Assembly (NCBI GenBank): GCA_019914945.1
Contig: CM034102.1
Span: forward strand, 10,467,501-10,531,500
Length of the DNA: 64,000 bases
Reading direction: 5' to 3'
Source: Typha latifolia
Lineage: Eukaryota > Streptophyta > Magnoliopsida > Poales > Typhaceae
Shown here: positions 34,625-45,857 of the stretch, one piece after another
How the letters are laid out: every line of letters begins with the position of its first letter
Numbering within the stretch: the stretch's first letter is position 1
The notes under the pieces: model-generated
What the model saw: only the letters and a program-made list of their open reading frames with translations
Told to the model about the DNA's origin: nothing
Database searches by the model: none
Position numbers and translations under genes: made by a program

Positions 34625-36306
34625 ACGTGACAAGGAGAAGAAGAATGAGTTTTTGACCGAACCAGTACAATCTCAAATTCTTTACCAAAATAGATCACCA
34701 GCCAAACTCAATGCCAAAAGGATCCTGTTTCATTATAGTTGTCGGTAAAATATAAATAAAATTAATATTTTACTTTTCAATAGAAATGTCAATAAGTTTA
34801 GTATTTCCTATTAGTAGTTTATATATATAAATGTTTAATTTATCAGTAATTTTTTATAAAAATTCAAAAAAAATTATGATAAATTCAGTTAAATCTGTCT
34901 TAACTTTTAGAAAGTTTTCATATTAAATCTTTTAAACTTTTTTAAATTATAATACCCCTCTTAAATTTTGGGGCAAAATAAAACGAAAAAATAAACTTAA
35001 TGACAATTATACCTATAAATAAAATCCATCAATTTAACTAGTAAAATAAAATGAAATTAGTAAGTTACAATTGCCTGCCTCGTCTCCGCCCTCCGCGCCG
35101 CCGGTTAAGTGCCCACGCCCCAGCGCGCCGCCGGCGGCCGACTCTGCCCTCACCGCCCGCGTCCAGCTACTCGGCCGCTGTCAGAACTAAGTTGGGACAG
35201 GTGGAAGATAAGCTTGACTTTGCAGAGAAGGGTGTTAAATATTTTCAGTTACTTGAGGAAACAACCGCTGAGTCGATGAACTTTCAGAAAATGTCAAAAG
35301 AATGCTTCAAAATTGTCATTTTAAACTACTTTTTCTCCTAAGCGCAGGAGAGAAAAACAATTGTGGATAACAAATTTATGGCAATAAAGTTATAACTCCA
35401 GAACTGGGTCTTAAAAGCGAAAGAGAAGCCCAAGCTAGCGCTGGGATCAGTGCATGTTCTGGACATCTGGAGCAAAAGAAAGAAGAATTAAGACATCTCC
35501 AGACCTGTAAGGATGAACTCTCTACTGCTTGCTCAAAGGTTCGCCAATCTGAATCTGAGTTGAGAAAAAAGTTGATAATCTTAAACTGAAACTCCATGAT
35601 GCAGAAGCTAGGAAGGAGGAGACTGAAAGATTTTTATTTGCAATTGATAATTTGGATAAGACTGATGTTTCAGCACCAAAAGTCCTGAATTATGGCAAAG
35701 CTTCTGAACTTCTGAAGTCCGAGGCGGAACGAACTAAGATGCCCTCGTCTCCGCCCTCCGCGCCGCGGAGGACATGGTGTTGGCCATGGCGATGGACGGT
35801 GGCAGCGGGGAGGCGATGTCAGCGGCCGGCACTGCCGGCTTCCCGGGGAGAAGTCGGTGATAGGTGAAGGGGAAGAAGATGATTAAAGATATAATAAGAA
35901 AAATTAAATTTGTATTAGAATATCCTTTAGGATTATCCTAAGGGTCATATATTTATGAGCGCAATTAGTGTAATTCTTCTAACGGTATACAAATAGAAAT
36001 GTGATATTTTATAAAAATTTAATACAAATATTATAATCTAAACAAATTTAAAAGGTTCCCGTAAAAACCAGATATATAATCCTAATTTTCATTTAGTTGT
36101 TACACATAAAATACTGATTATATATATAAAAGAAGATAACAGTGAAATCATTAACATTTTCTCTTATTAGATAAAATATTAATAATTTAATTGTTTTATT
36201 AATAGCTAAAATAAAAACTATTTTTTCTGCTATTAAGTTTCAATAAAATAAAATAATAAGTGAAAGCGTGGAACGTGACAAGGAGAAGAAGAGCAAGTTT
36301 TTGACC
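34625..36306 (+). repeat. 34-bp direct repeats bounding a ~1.6-kb segment
   Basis: ACGTGACAAGGAGAAGAAGA followed by an AGTTTTTGACC end occurs at 34,625-34,658 and 36,273-36,306 (31 of 34 positions equal by eye). Between the copies lies A+T-rich DNA with the G+C-rich gene fragment at 35,071-35,878. The pair could mark an insertion with partial duplication of the target, or an old tandem duplication. Confidence 0.6.
35071..35878 (+). pseudogene. Broken fragment of a coiled-coil protein gene
   Basis: G+C-rich, codon-like sequence inside A+T-rich DNA. Pieces of one protein can be read in different frames: KLDFAEKGVKYFQLLEETT (35,210-35,270), HLEQKKEELRHLQTCKDELS (~35,470-35,525), ACSKVRQSESELRKK, KLHDAEARKEETERFLFAID and KASELLKSEAERTKM (~35,695-35,740), then ALRAAEDMVLAMAMDGGSGE (~35,755). 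The heptad-like Leu/Glu/Lys pattern indicates a coiled coil. I cannot name the protein. Stops and frameshifts rule out a working product. A word CTCGTCTCCGCCCTCCGCGC occurs at both edges (~35,080 and ~35,744), so the front edge may be a duplicated piece of the rear edge. Confidence 0.55.
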
Positions 36307-37086
36307 AAGCGGATGTAAAGCTGGAAAAGTTTGCAGGAAGGACTGCGTACATCTTTTATGTACCTATCTTCTTCATAGAATCTCATTGTATCTTATATTT
36401 AAAAAAGAAAAAGAAAAAGAAAACAAACAAACAAGCAAACTCTCATGGTATACAATTGCTCAGAATGTGTTGCTAAAGAAGAAAAAGAAAAAGAAAGAAA
36501 AAGAATGCATTAATATAATTCGTTCCGGATGAGCATCTTCTTCATAGAATCTTCTTCTTCTTCTTTTTTTCTTCATAGAATCTCGACAAATTAATTATGC
36601 GTCCCAGACTACTATTTTAACCTTATCTTTGTTTTTCATTATATCTTGATTTTACATTTAATTCTTATGTTTTGCATCCTACACCTTATATGTTAAAATA
36701 AATCTTATATTATTTTAGGACATCTGCACGGAAAAAGCATCTACCTTGTCGCCTTTTTTTTTCGGTAAGAAAACCCTCTACCTTTGTTTGACTTCCAGCA
36801 ACGCCCTATAACTGCGATTAACATATGATGTTCATTGGGGAGATAGAAAGCCAAAAGGCGATTTGGTGTTGTTTGTAAGAGGAACAAACCAAAGTGAAGG
36901 AAATATTTCACTCCACGCCACGTCAAAAGAACAGTACGATGCATATCATACGAAATCCCCTCATTCCCAATGAGACGCATCGCATTAACGGCGATAGGAA
37001 AGTTTGGTATATGATTTTTTGTGGGAAGAGACTGCTTTATTCGTACTTATATAATTTACTTAAAAATATAATTTTATGAGATATTT
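36307..37086. other. Low-copy DNA with simple repeats
   Basis: A-rich AAAGAAAAAG runs (36,400-36,430; 36,476-36,507) and three copies of CTTCATAGAATCT (about 36,370, 36,540 and 36,571). No gene is supported. Confidence 0.5.
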
Positions 37087-37984
37087 GATAAAGACGACTG
37101 AACTAAAAGATTGTTTTAAGTGCTTAAACGATGTAATGAAAGTTTAAAGTCTATTTTACTAGAGCAATGGGATTCTACGGGCGTTCTAAAGCATTCGAGC
37201 ACATTTTCCCGAAGTGCAGAACCATTAAAGATGTTTGAATGGCCCTTGCGGACATTCGAACGACCTTGACTGATTTTTACTTAGATTTGTATCTATCTCT
37301 ATTTATCTTATCTTTAAGAGAATCAATGGAGAATCTTTAAAGTGATATTTATCTTTTCTCTAAGAGATACTTATCTTATCTCTAAAAAATAAAAATTTTA
37401 TTATTAAGAGATATTTGTCTTATCTCTAAGAGATTTATTTTATACTTATCTTATCTCCTAAGTTTCTAACCTTAGGAGCGAGTACCGTTAAGTAAAATTG
37501 GAGATCATTTTTTGGAGGCCATTAGAGATAATTCTTAGTTTCAGACAGAACATGCTGAATCGTTCTCATCTTAATATCTACACCAAATCTGAAAGAACTA
37601 CATCTCGAGAGTCACTAATGAAACGATCAACCTCGAGAGTCACTAAAGTTTGAAAACCGATTACGAGAAGTAGTGTGTCATAGGGTCTAGTGAGCAAAGT
37701 TGGTATAGATTGAGTCGTGAAAATCGGCGGGTGATTTGTAAGTTATTTTTTAATTGCTATAAGATTTAATGATTGGTTTCGATCCGAGTTTTGATTTTTA
37801 GTTTTTTTATCCGTTTGGGGTTTTTTTATGTAAAAAGTTGTGTTTGTAATTATTTTTTCATGCTTTATTTTTTGTATATTATTATCAATAGCATGCGATA
37901 AATCTTATCTCCTAGGGCATTTATTATATTTTTCAATTAACAATCATAACATACTTAAGGATTCACATAAGTTTATTTTTTTCA
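37087..37984 (+). repeat. 5' LTR of copia 2
   Basis: The right end, TTTATTTTTTTCA, is followed two bases later by a primer site. The LTR contains the conserved downstream words CGAGAGTCACTAA, TTGGTTTCGATCCGAG and CCGTTTGGGGTTTTTTTATG, also seen in copia 1. It also contains weak TTCGAACGAC/GCGTTCTAAAGCATTCGAG words near 37,180-37,265. The left edge (TGATAAAG at 37,087) is a guess. Confidence 0.55.
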
Positions 37985-37986
37985 AC

Positions 37987-37998
37987 TAGTATTAGAGC
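37987..37998 (+). other. Degenerate primer-binding site of copia 2
   Basis: TAGTATTAGAGC, differing from the tRNA-Met complement TGGTATCAGAGC at two positions, both G-to-A/C-to-T type. Confidence 0.75.
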
Positions 37999-38034
37999 GG
38001 GTCTTTGTTACTTTAGAAATATATTTTTAGGATT

Positions 38035-38438
38035 ATGGATTTTCCTAGGGTAGAGCAATCAACGGTTAGACCTACTTTGCTTGATGGAGCTAATTATCCA
38101 TATTGGAAGGCTAGAATGTAAGTTTTTTTAAAGTCTATCTTCAACTATGATAGTTGATAAAAAAAAGCTATCAAACCTATAAAAAAGTGGAATAAATTAG
38201 ATTATAATTAGTGTGGTTGGAATAGTAAAGCCATTAATACAATTTTAAGTGGTGTGTCTCCTAATGAATTTCAAAGAATTTGCACCTGTGAAATTGCTAA
38301 GGAAGCTTGAAATATTCTTGAGACTACAAATGAGGTTACTCTTACCGTCAAATTATCGAAGCTTCAAAGTCTTACGTCTAGGTTTGAAACTCTACGGAAT
38401 AGATGATAATGAGTCTTCCGATGATTTTTGTGCCAAAC
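38035..38438 (+). pseudogene. gag of copia 2, part 1
   Basis: ATG at 38,035 (MDFPRVEQSTVRPTLLDG, then NYPYWKARM and a stop). Homologous to the copia 1 gag start but clearly diverged. It is cut at the CAAAC target duplication of gypsy 1, and the reading continues at 45,858. Confidence 0.8.
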
Positions 38439-39411
38439 TGATATACTTAGTTAGGATCTTTTCTTATTGCATTAGTTATTTATTTTTATTAAAATAAAAT
38501 TCTTATAAGTCGCATTCGAACGCAGGTGAGGTCGCGTTCGAATGCCCTTGCAAACACCTGCATTAGGTATAGAAAACGCATATTGTGTGTTCGAATGCGG
38601 TCGGGCGAGTTCGAATGCCCCCGTTCGAATGCCTGCATCGCGTTCGCACATGCAAAGAACGTCTTTTGTGCGTTCGAACGCGATCAGGCATGTTTGAACG
38701 CGATCGATGGGAATCCTCTAGAATTAGGGTTTCATATTATTTTAGAACTAATTGGCTAGCCTCTATAAATATGTGGATGGTAGCCAACTTTAATATGCTA
38801 TTGGAGTATTAATTTCTTGCCTCCTATATTCTCTCTAGACTCTCTCCCTCCTCCCTCTTCACCATCCTTCCACCTTTACCGTTGGCAATGTTTCTCCTAA
38901 CTTCTAATCTCTCTCAACTATCGAGTGACCCTCTTCTTTGGGATCTCGACCACTTCGTTCCCTTCGTCTATATCCCTAAATGACATCCACAATCCACCTT
39001 CATCTCCATATCCATCCATAACCCTAACATCCACTTCACCTATCACCACCACCATCACCCACGTTATTCCATGTGTTTGTCCCCGCTACAATTCGAATTT
39101 GCAAAGGGCTAAATACAAAAGTTGTAGATCAGGAAGTTACGGATCTAATCCAATTAGTTTCGTAATTTTATTACTACCAGAGAATATTTGATAAATAGTT
39201 TCCCATGGTTGTGCGTACTGATTCCTATAATACATCTAGATCTTGAAAAATTATTGCGTAGCCTATCTTTGGTTCTAGATCTTATCAATTTGGTATCATA
39301 GCTTATCAAAGTGGTATTAGCGCCTAACAAGTGGTATCAGAGCTTATCAATTGGTATTAGAGCCTATCAAAGTAGTATTAGAGCTTAACAATTTGGAATT
39401 AGAGCCTAACA
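38439..39411 (+). repeat. 5' LTR of gypsy 1
   Basis: A 973-bp LTR. TTCGAACGC-type words are at 38,510-38,705, the TATA box TATAAAT at 38,764-38,770 (CTCTATAAATATGTGG), then C/T-rich leader DNA. The LTR terminates in six primer-site-like units. Confidence 0.9.
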
Positions 39412-39426
39412 AATTGGTATTAGAGC
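39291..39426 (+). repeat. Array of primer-site-like units at the LTR/PBS junction
   Basis: Units related to TGGTATCAGAGC start at 39,291, 39,312, 39,332, 39,352, 39,373, 39,394 and 39,415, a regular 20-21 bp spacing. The last, TGGTATTAGAGC (39,415-39,426), stands at the PBS position just outside the LTR. Between units is CTTATCAA, CCTATCAA or CCTAACAA, resembling the LTR end itself. Confidence 0.9.
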
Positions 39427-39449
39427 ATGCGAACTTTAGACCTCCATTA

Positions 39450-41600
39450 ATGGCTGAAACAAGGGAGATGACATCAATAAGGAGACCTATGGAGAGCACA
39501 CCGACAAGGGAGGACTCAATTCTGTTAGGTTTTTATTTGTTGGCAATTGTGTACAAAATATTCTAAGTATATTTTTTCATGTATATGAGCTTTACACAAG
39601 TCTAGAATATCTCTGGTTTGAAGAATTGCAAGATTATTGGAGAAAAGCCGTCGAGTTCACACCGCGTTCACAAACGCGTTCGAACACGGATACTGCGTTC
39701 ACACAGACAGAGAGCCGCGTTCACAAACGCGTTCGAACGTGGGTACTGCGTTCACACAGACCGAGAGCTGCGTTCATAAACGCGTTCGAACGAACCTGAA
39801 GAATTCAAGCTGTCGCGTTCGAACGCACTCGAGCCCGTTCGAACGCACCAACAAAGTTTAAGAATATTGTACTTTCGTGAGTACGGATAAGATTAGGATT
39901 TGGCTCTATCTTGTACTTTCATGAGTGTGGATAAGATTTGGATTTGGCTATATCTTGAAGATCGTGAGTACGGATAAGATTTGGATTTGGCTCTATCTTG
40001 AAGATCGTGAGTACGGATAAGATTTGGATTTGGCTCTATCTTGTACTTTCATGAGTACGGATAAGATTTGGATTTGGCTCTATCTTGGAGATCATATATA
40101 AGGATTGTGAAACCCTATCTCTAGGGAAGTTGAAGAAGTATTATTGAAGGACACTTCTTGAGGCTACAATGGTTCTTCAACTAACAAGGTTCCACTCATC
40201 TAAAAAAGTTAATCTTTCGTCTTAAGGGCTATCTAGACGAAAGATCAATCTCGAGGGTTACTGAGATTGTACTTCAATCACGAGAAGCGGTGAATCGTGG
40301 GTTCTAGTGAGCAAGACTGAGAGGAACAAAGTCGTTTGGATCGACAGGTTGTTTTGAGAGTCAGTCTTGTAACTGCTACTATTCTAGTGATTGGTTTTGA
40401 TCCGTAGTTTTCTCCCGTTTGGGGTTTTCCACGTTAAAATCTTTGCGTTCATCTCTGCTTTCGTTCTTAATATTTCTACGGACTTTTACTTAAGCGAGCG
40501 AGTGATATCATTGCCTAGTATTTAGATACATACGTGTGTCTAGGGGTTTTTTCAAATTCACGATGACCCTAACCGTGAGGCCGATTCCTTTGGAGCGACC
40601 ACGGCTAGACCGAGTTAACCAACGTCCATGAGTGCAAATATGGATGAACTTAGGGGCATGTTCCAGTCATTGATGCATAGAGTTGACTCAATTCAAAAAG
40701 ATCACAATGATTTCAAGGAATATGTCATGAACTGATTTAATTTGTTATCTCCTCGATGGTAATCAGAGTTTCAAGAAGGACTAGCGGTGGTGCCTCATCG
40801 AACTGATACCCCACAGGTCCAGGTGCGTTATGCGAGTATCAATGATCCCCTCTTACCTATGCCTACACATCATTCCTCACCTCCGTTGCAAAACCCAAGA
40901 TCGGCGGTGGTGGAACCTAAGAGGCGTGCAACACTGGTGTGCTTCGTCGATGAGGAGGATTGTCACTATGAGGATGAGGTTGATCCTTATGGAGATGGTG
41001 ATGGATGTGCTCGAGGATTGAGAGAGGGTGATCAACCTGCACAAAGGTTTAGACCTGAACCACGGATATTTCATAAACTCGATAATGCTATTCGGGGGAG
41101 AACCACATGCTTGGACTTTCCAAAATTCCAAGGCAGTGATCCAACGGATTGGGTGTTTTAAGTTGAACAATATTTTGATTGTCAAGGTACAGCAGAAGAT
41201 GCAAAAGTCTAAATGGCAAGCTTTCACCTCCAAGGAACGGCATTGCATTGGTATAGATCGGTTATTCGTGATGGTGGATTTACCGGATGGACGGATTTTT
41301 GTAGGAGGATTACACGCAGATTTGAGACAGCGGTATTTGAAGAATTTGCTGCCACATTAAGCAAAATGGTTCAGAGGGCAACCGTATTGGAGTACCAAGT
41401 TGAGTTTGAAAGAGTTAGTAGTCATTGTGGTTCAGAGGGAACGGATATTGATGAGTATATTTATTTTAGGGCTGCGGGATGAGATACAAGCGGATGTTCA
41501 TGCTCTATGTCTTACTACTCTTAATGAGGCCTTTGAGAAGGCCTTGAGAATGGAACAAAAGCATAGGGCTCTAAAGATGGTAGCGAAAACCAATTAGGGC
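39450..41600 (+). pseudogene. gag of gypsy 1, split by a solo LTR
   Basis: ATG at 39,450 (MAETREMTSIRRPMESTPTR), interrupted at 39,523 and continued after 40,559. Recognisable pieces: PKFQGSDPTDWVF (41,120-41,157), then MASFHLQGTALHWYRS (~41,212), WTDFCRRITRRF and VLEYQVEFERVS, the usual Retrotrans_gag core. Stops include 41,158 (Gln codon CAA to TAA in comparison with the related element) and about 41,209. A basic tail MEQKHRALKMVAKTN ends the part. No CCHC knuckle was securely seen. Role by family: particle assembly. Confidence 0.8.
39523..40554 (+). mobile_element. Copia-family solo LTR inside gypsy 1 gag
   Basis: A 1,032-bp LTR, TGTTAGGTTTTTATTTG...GGGGTTTTTTCA, with perfect target-site duplication AATTC (39,518-39,522 and 40,555-40,559). 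Removing it joins gag sequence exactly as in gypsy 2 (59,100 region). It has only two to three units of the TTCGAACG array, shorter than copia 1. It also has a local ~55-bp duplication of GTACGGATAAGATTTGGATT at 39,875-40,080. Confidence 0.95.
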
Positions 41601-41934
41601 AACCGAGACGAGCGGTTTGCACCTAGAACGCCGGCTGGAAATTCTACGGTTTCAAAAATAGTGGCTACGAGTACTAGACCACGACCACCTTTGAGACCTT
41701 CTTCCGATGTTAGAGGAGGCACAAGACCCCCATTCAAACTCTCACACCTGCCTAGGTGGAGGATCAAAGAGCGTAGGGCCTTTGCTTTCGATGTGATGAG
41801 CGTTTCACCCCCGATCATCGGTGTTCTAAACTGATCGGGAGTGTGATGCTTATAGATGGTCTTGAGGAGGACGATGAGGTCCATGAAGAGGCTATTGTGG
41901 AGGGTGTGGAGGAAGATATCCAAGTTGAATATCG

Positions 41935-42330
41935 ATGCATGCATATTTGGGTACTTCCGCACCGAGGACGTTACGAGTAGATGAACTCATTAGAAAGCAT
42001 TGTGTGCACATCCTCATTGATTCCGGGAGTACACACAACTTTTTAGATGAGAGGTTAGTGAGGAGATTGAGTTTGAATGCCGAGCTGACCACGGGATTTG
42101 ACGTTGCTATAGGAGATGGCACGAAGCTTAGGGCGGAGAGCTTGTGTCACCGGGTCGATATACGGGTGCAAGGACACGATATCATTGTGGACTTGTATCC
42201 GTTGGCGCTGCGAGGATTGAACATTGTCCTTGGTGCTCAGTGGTTACAGAGTTTGGAACCCATCATATTTGATTTCCGGAGCATGTGGATAAAATTTAAA
42301 CAAGGAAAGAAAGATGTGCGGCTTGCCTGT
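41935..42330 (+). pseudogene. Protease of gypsy 1
   Basis: Aspartic protease with HILIDSGSTHNFLDE; the catalytic Asp codon is at 42,019-42,021, and DSG is intact. Further family words are VQGHDIIVDLYPL and VLGAQWLQSLEPI. The frame is open from 41,935 to 42,642 and runs into the connector before RT. This is the best-preserved part of the element. Confidence 0.85.
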
Positions 42331-43900
42331 GTTCGTTCTTCGCCGATTCCTACAATGCAGCCTATAATGGGGCTATCTTGTGCGTATGATTTGGCCTATC
42401 TTCTTCAGTTAGGACCAGCTGAAGATGAGCCTCAAATGAGTTTAGGTACTATCATTGAATTGTCTAATTTATTATTTAACTTTTTTGGACTGTTTGAGGA
42501 GCCACAGGAGTTGCCACTGAGGAGAGCGGCGGACCATCGCATAGAGATTGTACCCGGGGCTGCACCAGCGAAAGTGAGGCCACATTGGTATCCAGATGTG
42601 CAAAAAAAAGTTATCTCAAAGATGATAGCCGAGATGTTGGAGTAAGATCTCATTCAACCAAGTCATATCTCATACTTATCCTCTCTGGCTATTGGTGTGA
42701 AAAATGATGGGACATAGCATTTTTGTGTCGATTATCGGGCACTAAATACTATTATCGTCAATGATCGATATCCTATTCTGGTTATAGAGGAGCTACTGGA
42801 TGAGCTTGCAGGGGCGACTATATTCAGTAAGCTTGACTTGAGGGCCGGGTATCATCAAATTAGAGTTCACCTGGCGGATGTGCACAAAACTGCATTTCAG
42901 ACTCCGGACGGGCACTACAAGTTCTGAGTGATGCCTTTTGGTTTGACCAATGCTCCAACTACCTTTCAAGGCCTCATGAATGATATATTTTGGCCTCTCT
43001 TGCGAAGATATGTCTTGGTATTTTTTGATGACTTTTTGGTGTATAGGAGGACTGAATTAGAGCATTGGAGGCATTTGGAGGACTTGCTGAATTTGTTGAA
43101 GCGAAACCAATTGAAGATCAAAAAGCCCAAGTGCCTATGGGGAGTACCACAAGTAGAGTATTTAGGCCACATCATTTCAGCGTATGGTATAGCGGCAGAT
43201 CCTCAAAATATTGCATGTATGACCGCTTGACCTATTCCTACTACTACCACCGGATTGAGAGGATTTTTGGGGCTGACCGGATATTATCGATGCTTCATCG
43301 CCAAATATGGCAAGATCGCTGCTCCTCTAACTTATTTGTTAAAGAAGGACTCTTTTAGATGCATGGATGAAGCCACTTCAGCCTTTGAAAAATTGAAAAC
43401 AGTAATGACGACGGCACCCGTTCTAGCACTACCGGACTTCACCCAAAAGTTCATTGTGGAATGTGATGCATCGGGTATTGGCATATGAGCTGTACTTATA
43501 CAAGGAGGACGTCCCATAACCTTTTTGAGTAAGGCTTTGTCACAAAAATCTCAGCAATTATCGACTTATGAGAGAGAGAGATGTTGGCAATTCTGTATGT
43601 GGTGAGAAAAGTGGAGGCCTTATTTGATCGGTAGACGATTCATTATCCGAACCGATCAAAGGGGCCTTCCATACTTTCTCGGACAGCGTATACACACTCT
43701 GGCACAGCAGCGATGGGTCACAAAATTGCTGGGATATGATTATAACATCCAATACAAGAAGGGAATGGAAAATAAAGCGGCGGATGCACTATCACGCCAA
43801 CTCGATACCGCCGAGCTTGCAGCCTATTCATCTCCTACCTTTCCCTTCCTTGACGAGCTGAGGTATGCATGTACATCTGTCCCAGATATTTTGAGATTGT
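42331..43900 (+). pseudogene. Reverse transcriptase and RNase H of gypsy 1
   Basis: The RT region includes [11 protein letters not shown] (after a stop near 42,715), [26 protein letters not shown] and the catalytic VLVFFDDFLVY, with the FFDD codons at 43,021-43,032. The stop at 42,926 replaces a Trp codon (gypsy 2 keeps TGG). RNase H follows: [19 protein letters not shown], then a stop, and [20 protein letters not shown] with DALSRQ near 43,790. The catalytic carboxylates are present but the frame is broken. Confidence 0.85.
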
Positions 43901-43908
43901 TGTAGGAG

Positions 43909-44914
43909 GTGATGGATGATCCGGAGCGCTATCTAGAGTTGGAGAATCGAGGCAATTTACTGCTAGACCGCAGATGCATTTTAGTACCTGCAAATGATGG
44001 ATTACAGCAGAAATTGTTGGAGCACTTCCACCACACTCCAGAGACTAGTCATGAGGATGTCTTGAGGGCTTATAAGAGGATATCTCAGATTTGCATGTGG
44101 CCAGGATTGCTTGCGAAGTCTGTCAAAGGGCTAAAGCAACCACATTAAAACTGATCGGATTATTACAACCTTTACCTATATCGAACAGTGTTTGAGAGAA
44201 CATTTCTATGGATTATATAGAGGGTCTTCCGCTGGTACGTGGTTATTCTATTATCTTTGTGGTGGTTGACAGATTGAGTAAGTTTGCACACTTTTCGGCA
44301 TTGTCACATCTGTTTTTAGCCAATCGGTGGCTGAAATTTTTGTTAGAGATGTTGTTCAGTTACATGACATATCACACATGATTGTCTCAGATTGTGATCG
44401 TGTATTTATGACTGACTTTTGGATTGAGTTTTTTAGATTGTAGGGGACTCGATTGAACTTCAGTTTGGCCTACCATCCACAGACAGACAGCTAAACCGAG
44501 GTGGTCAATCGAGGCATTAAGCAATACTTGAGGTACTTTGTTGGAGAGATGCCGAGACGATGCTTGAAGTTCTTACCATGGGCGGAGTGGTCCTACAACA
44601 CCGCCTACCATAGTAGCATTGGCACGACTCCATTTGAGGTGGTGTATGGATGCACGGCTCCGACGTTACGCGCTTATGATCTAGTGGCGTCTATAGATCA
44701 TACGGAGGTGGAGATTGTTGGATCAGTTCTACCGGAGCCATTGGAGGAGATAGAGATCGTAGAGCCAGTTCGAGTACATGCTAGATGCCCATGACGACAT
44801 AGTACCAGATTGGAGATGGAGATTCTAGTTGAGTGGCTTGGCAAGCCATCTGATGAGGCGACATGGGAGTTGGAGACTGATATCTTGGAGCGTTTTCCCG
44901 ACTTTTCACCTTGA
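43909..44914 (+). pseudogene. Integrase and chromodomain of gypsy 1
   Basis: The zinc-binding part (LLEHFHHTPETSHEDVLRAY) is followed by a ~30-bp deletion near 44,110 compared with gypsy 2. The core shows ISMDYIEGLPLVRGYSIIF and a damaged YHPQTD region (TYHPQTDS near 44,470 is readable with frame breaks). A larger deletion near 44,715 removes the part between the core and the tail. The C-terminal chromodomain-like segment, EILVEWLGKPSDEATWELE, is at about 44,818-44,876 and ends at the stop codon 44,912-44,914. Chromodomains in this group help direct insertion to heterochromatin (family knowledge). Confidence 0.82.
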
Positions 44915-44941
44915 GGGCAAGGTGGGAGAAGCGTGGTGGGC

Positions 44942-45852
44942 TGATACACTTAGTTAGGATATTTTATTATTACATTAGTTGTTTATTTTCATTAAAATAA
45001 AAATTCCTATAAGTCGCATTAGAATGCAGGTGAGGCCGTGTTCGAATGCCCTTGTGCCATTGCGAACACCTGCATCAGGTTTCGCACATACAGAGAACGT
45101 CTTTTGTGCATTCGAACGCGATCAAATACGTTCGAACGCGATCAACGGGAATCCTCTAGAATTAGGATTTCATATTATTTTAGGACTAGTTAGGTAGCCT
45201 ATATAAATATGTGGATGCCAGCCAACTTCAATATGCTATTGGAATATTGATTTCTTGCCTCCTATCTTCTTTCTAGACTCTCTCCCTCCTCCCTCTTCAC
45301 CATCCTTCCACCTCTACCGTTAGCAAGATTTCTCCTAACTTCTAATCTCCCTCGACTGTCGAGTGACCCCTCTTCTTTGGGATCTCGACCACTTCATTCC
45401 CTTCGTCTATATCCCTAAATCACATCCACAATCCACCTTCATCTCCATATCCATCCATAACCCTTACATCCACTCCACCCATCACCACCACCATCACCCA
45501 CGTTATTCTGTGTGTTTGTCTCTGCTACAGTTTGAATCTGCAAAGGGCATAAATACAAAAGTTGTAGATCAGGAAGTTACGGATCTAATCCAATTAGTTT
45601 CGTAATTTTATGACTACTGGAAAATATTTGATGAATAATTTCCCATAGTTGTGTAGACTGATTTCTGTAATACATCCAGATCTTAAAGGAATTATTGCGT
45701 AGCCTACCTTTGGTTCTAGATCTTATAAATTTGGTATCAGAGCTTATCAAAGTAGTATCAGAATCTAATAAGTGGTATTAGAGCTTATCAATTAATATCA
45801 GAGCCTATCAAAGTGGCATCAGAGCTTAACAATTTGGTATCAGAGCCTAACA
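44942..45852 (+). repeat. 3' LTR of gypsy 1
   Basis: A 911-bp LTR with TATA TATAAAT at 45,202-45,208. It ends in six primer-site-like units starting at 45,732, 45,753, 45,773, 45,793, 45,814 and 45,835, the same number and spacing as the 5' LTR. It lacks about 60 bp of the TTCGAACGC region present in the 5' LTR. Confidence 0.9.
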
Positions 45853-45857
45853 CAAAC

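Larger units (their letters stand above)
38439..45852 (+). mobile_element. Ty3/gypsy chromovirus-like element, plus strand (gypsy 1)
   Basis: A 7,414-bp element with LTRs TGATATACTTAG...CCTAACA and TGATACACTTAG...CCTAACA and a perfect 5-bp target-site duplication CAAAC (38,434-38,438 and 45,853-45,857). Order: LTR, PBS, gag (split by a copia solo LTR), protease, RT, RNase H, integrase, chromodomain, LTR. The order PR-RT-RH-INT identifies the gypsy superfamily. Stops and deletions make it non-functional. Confidence 0.93.
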
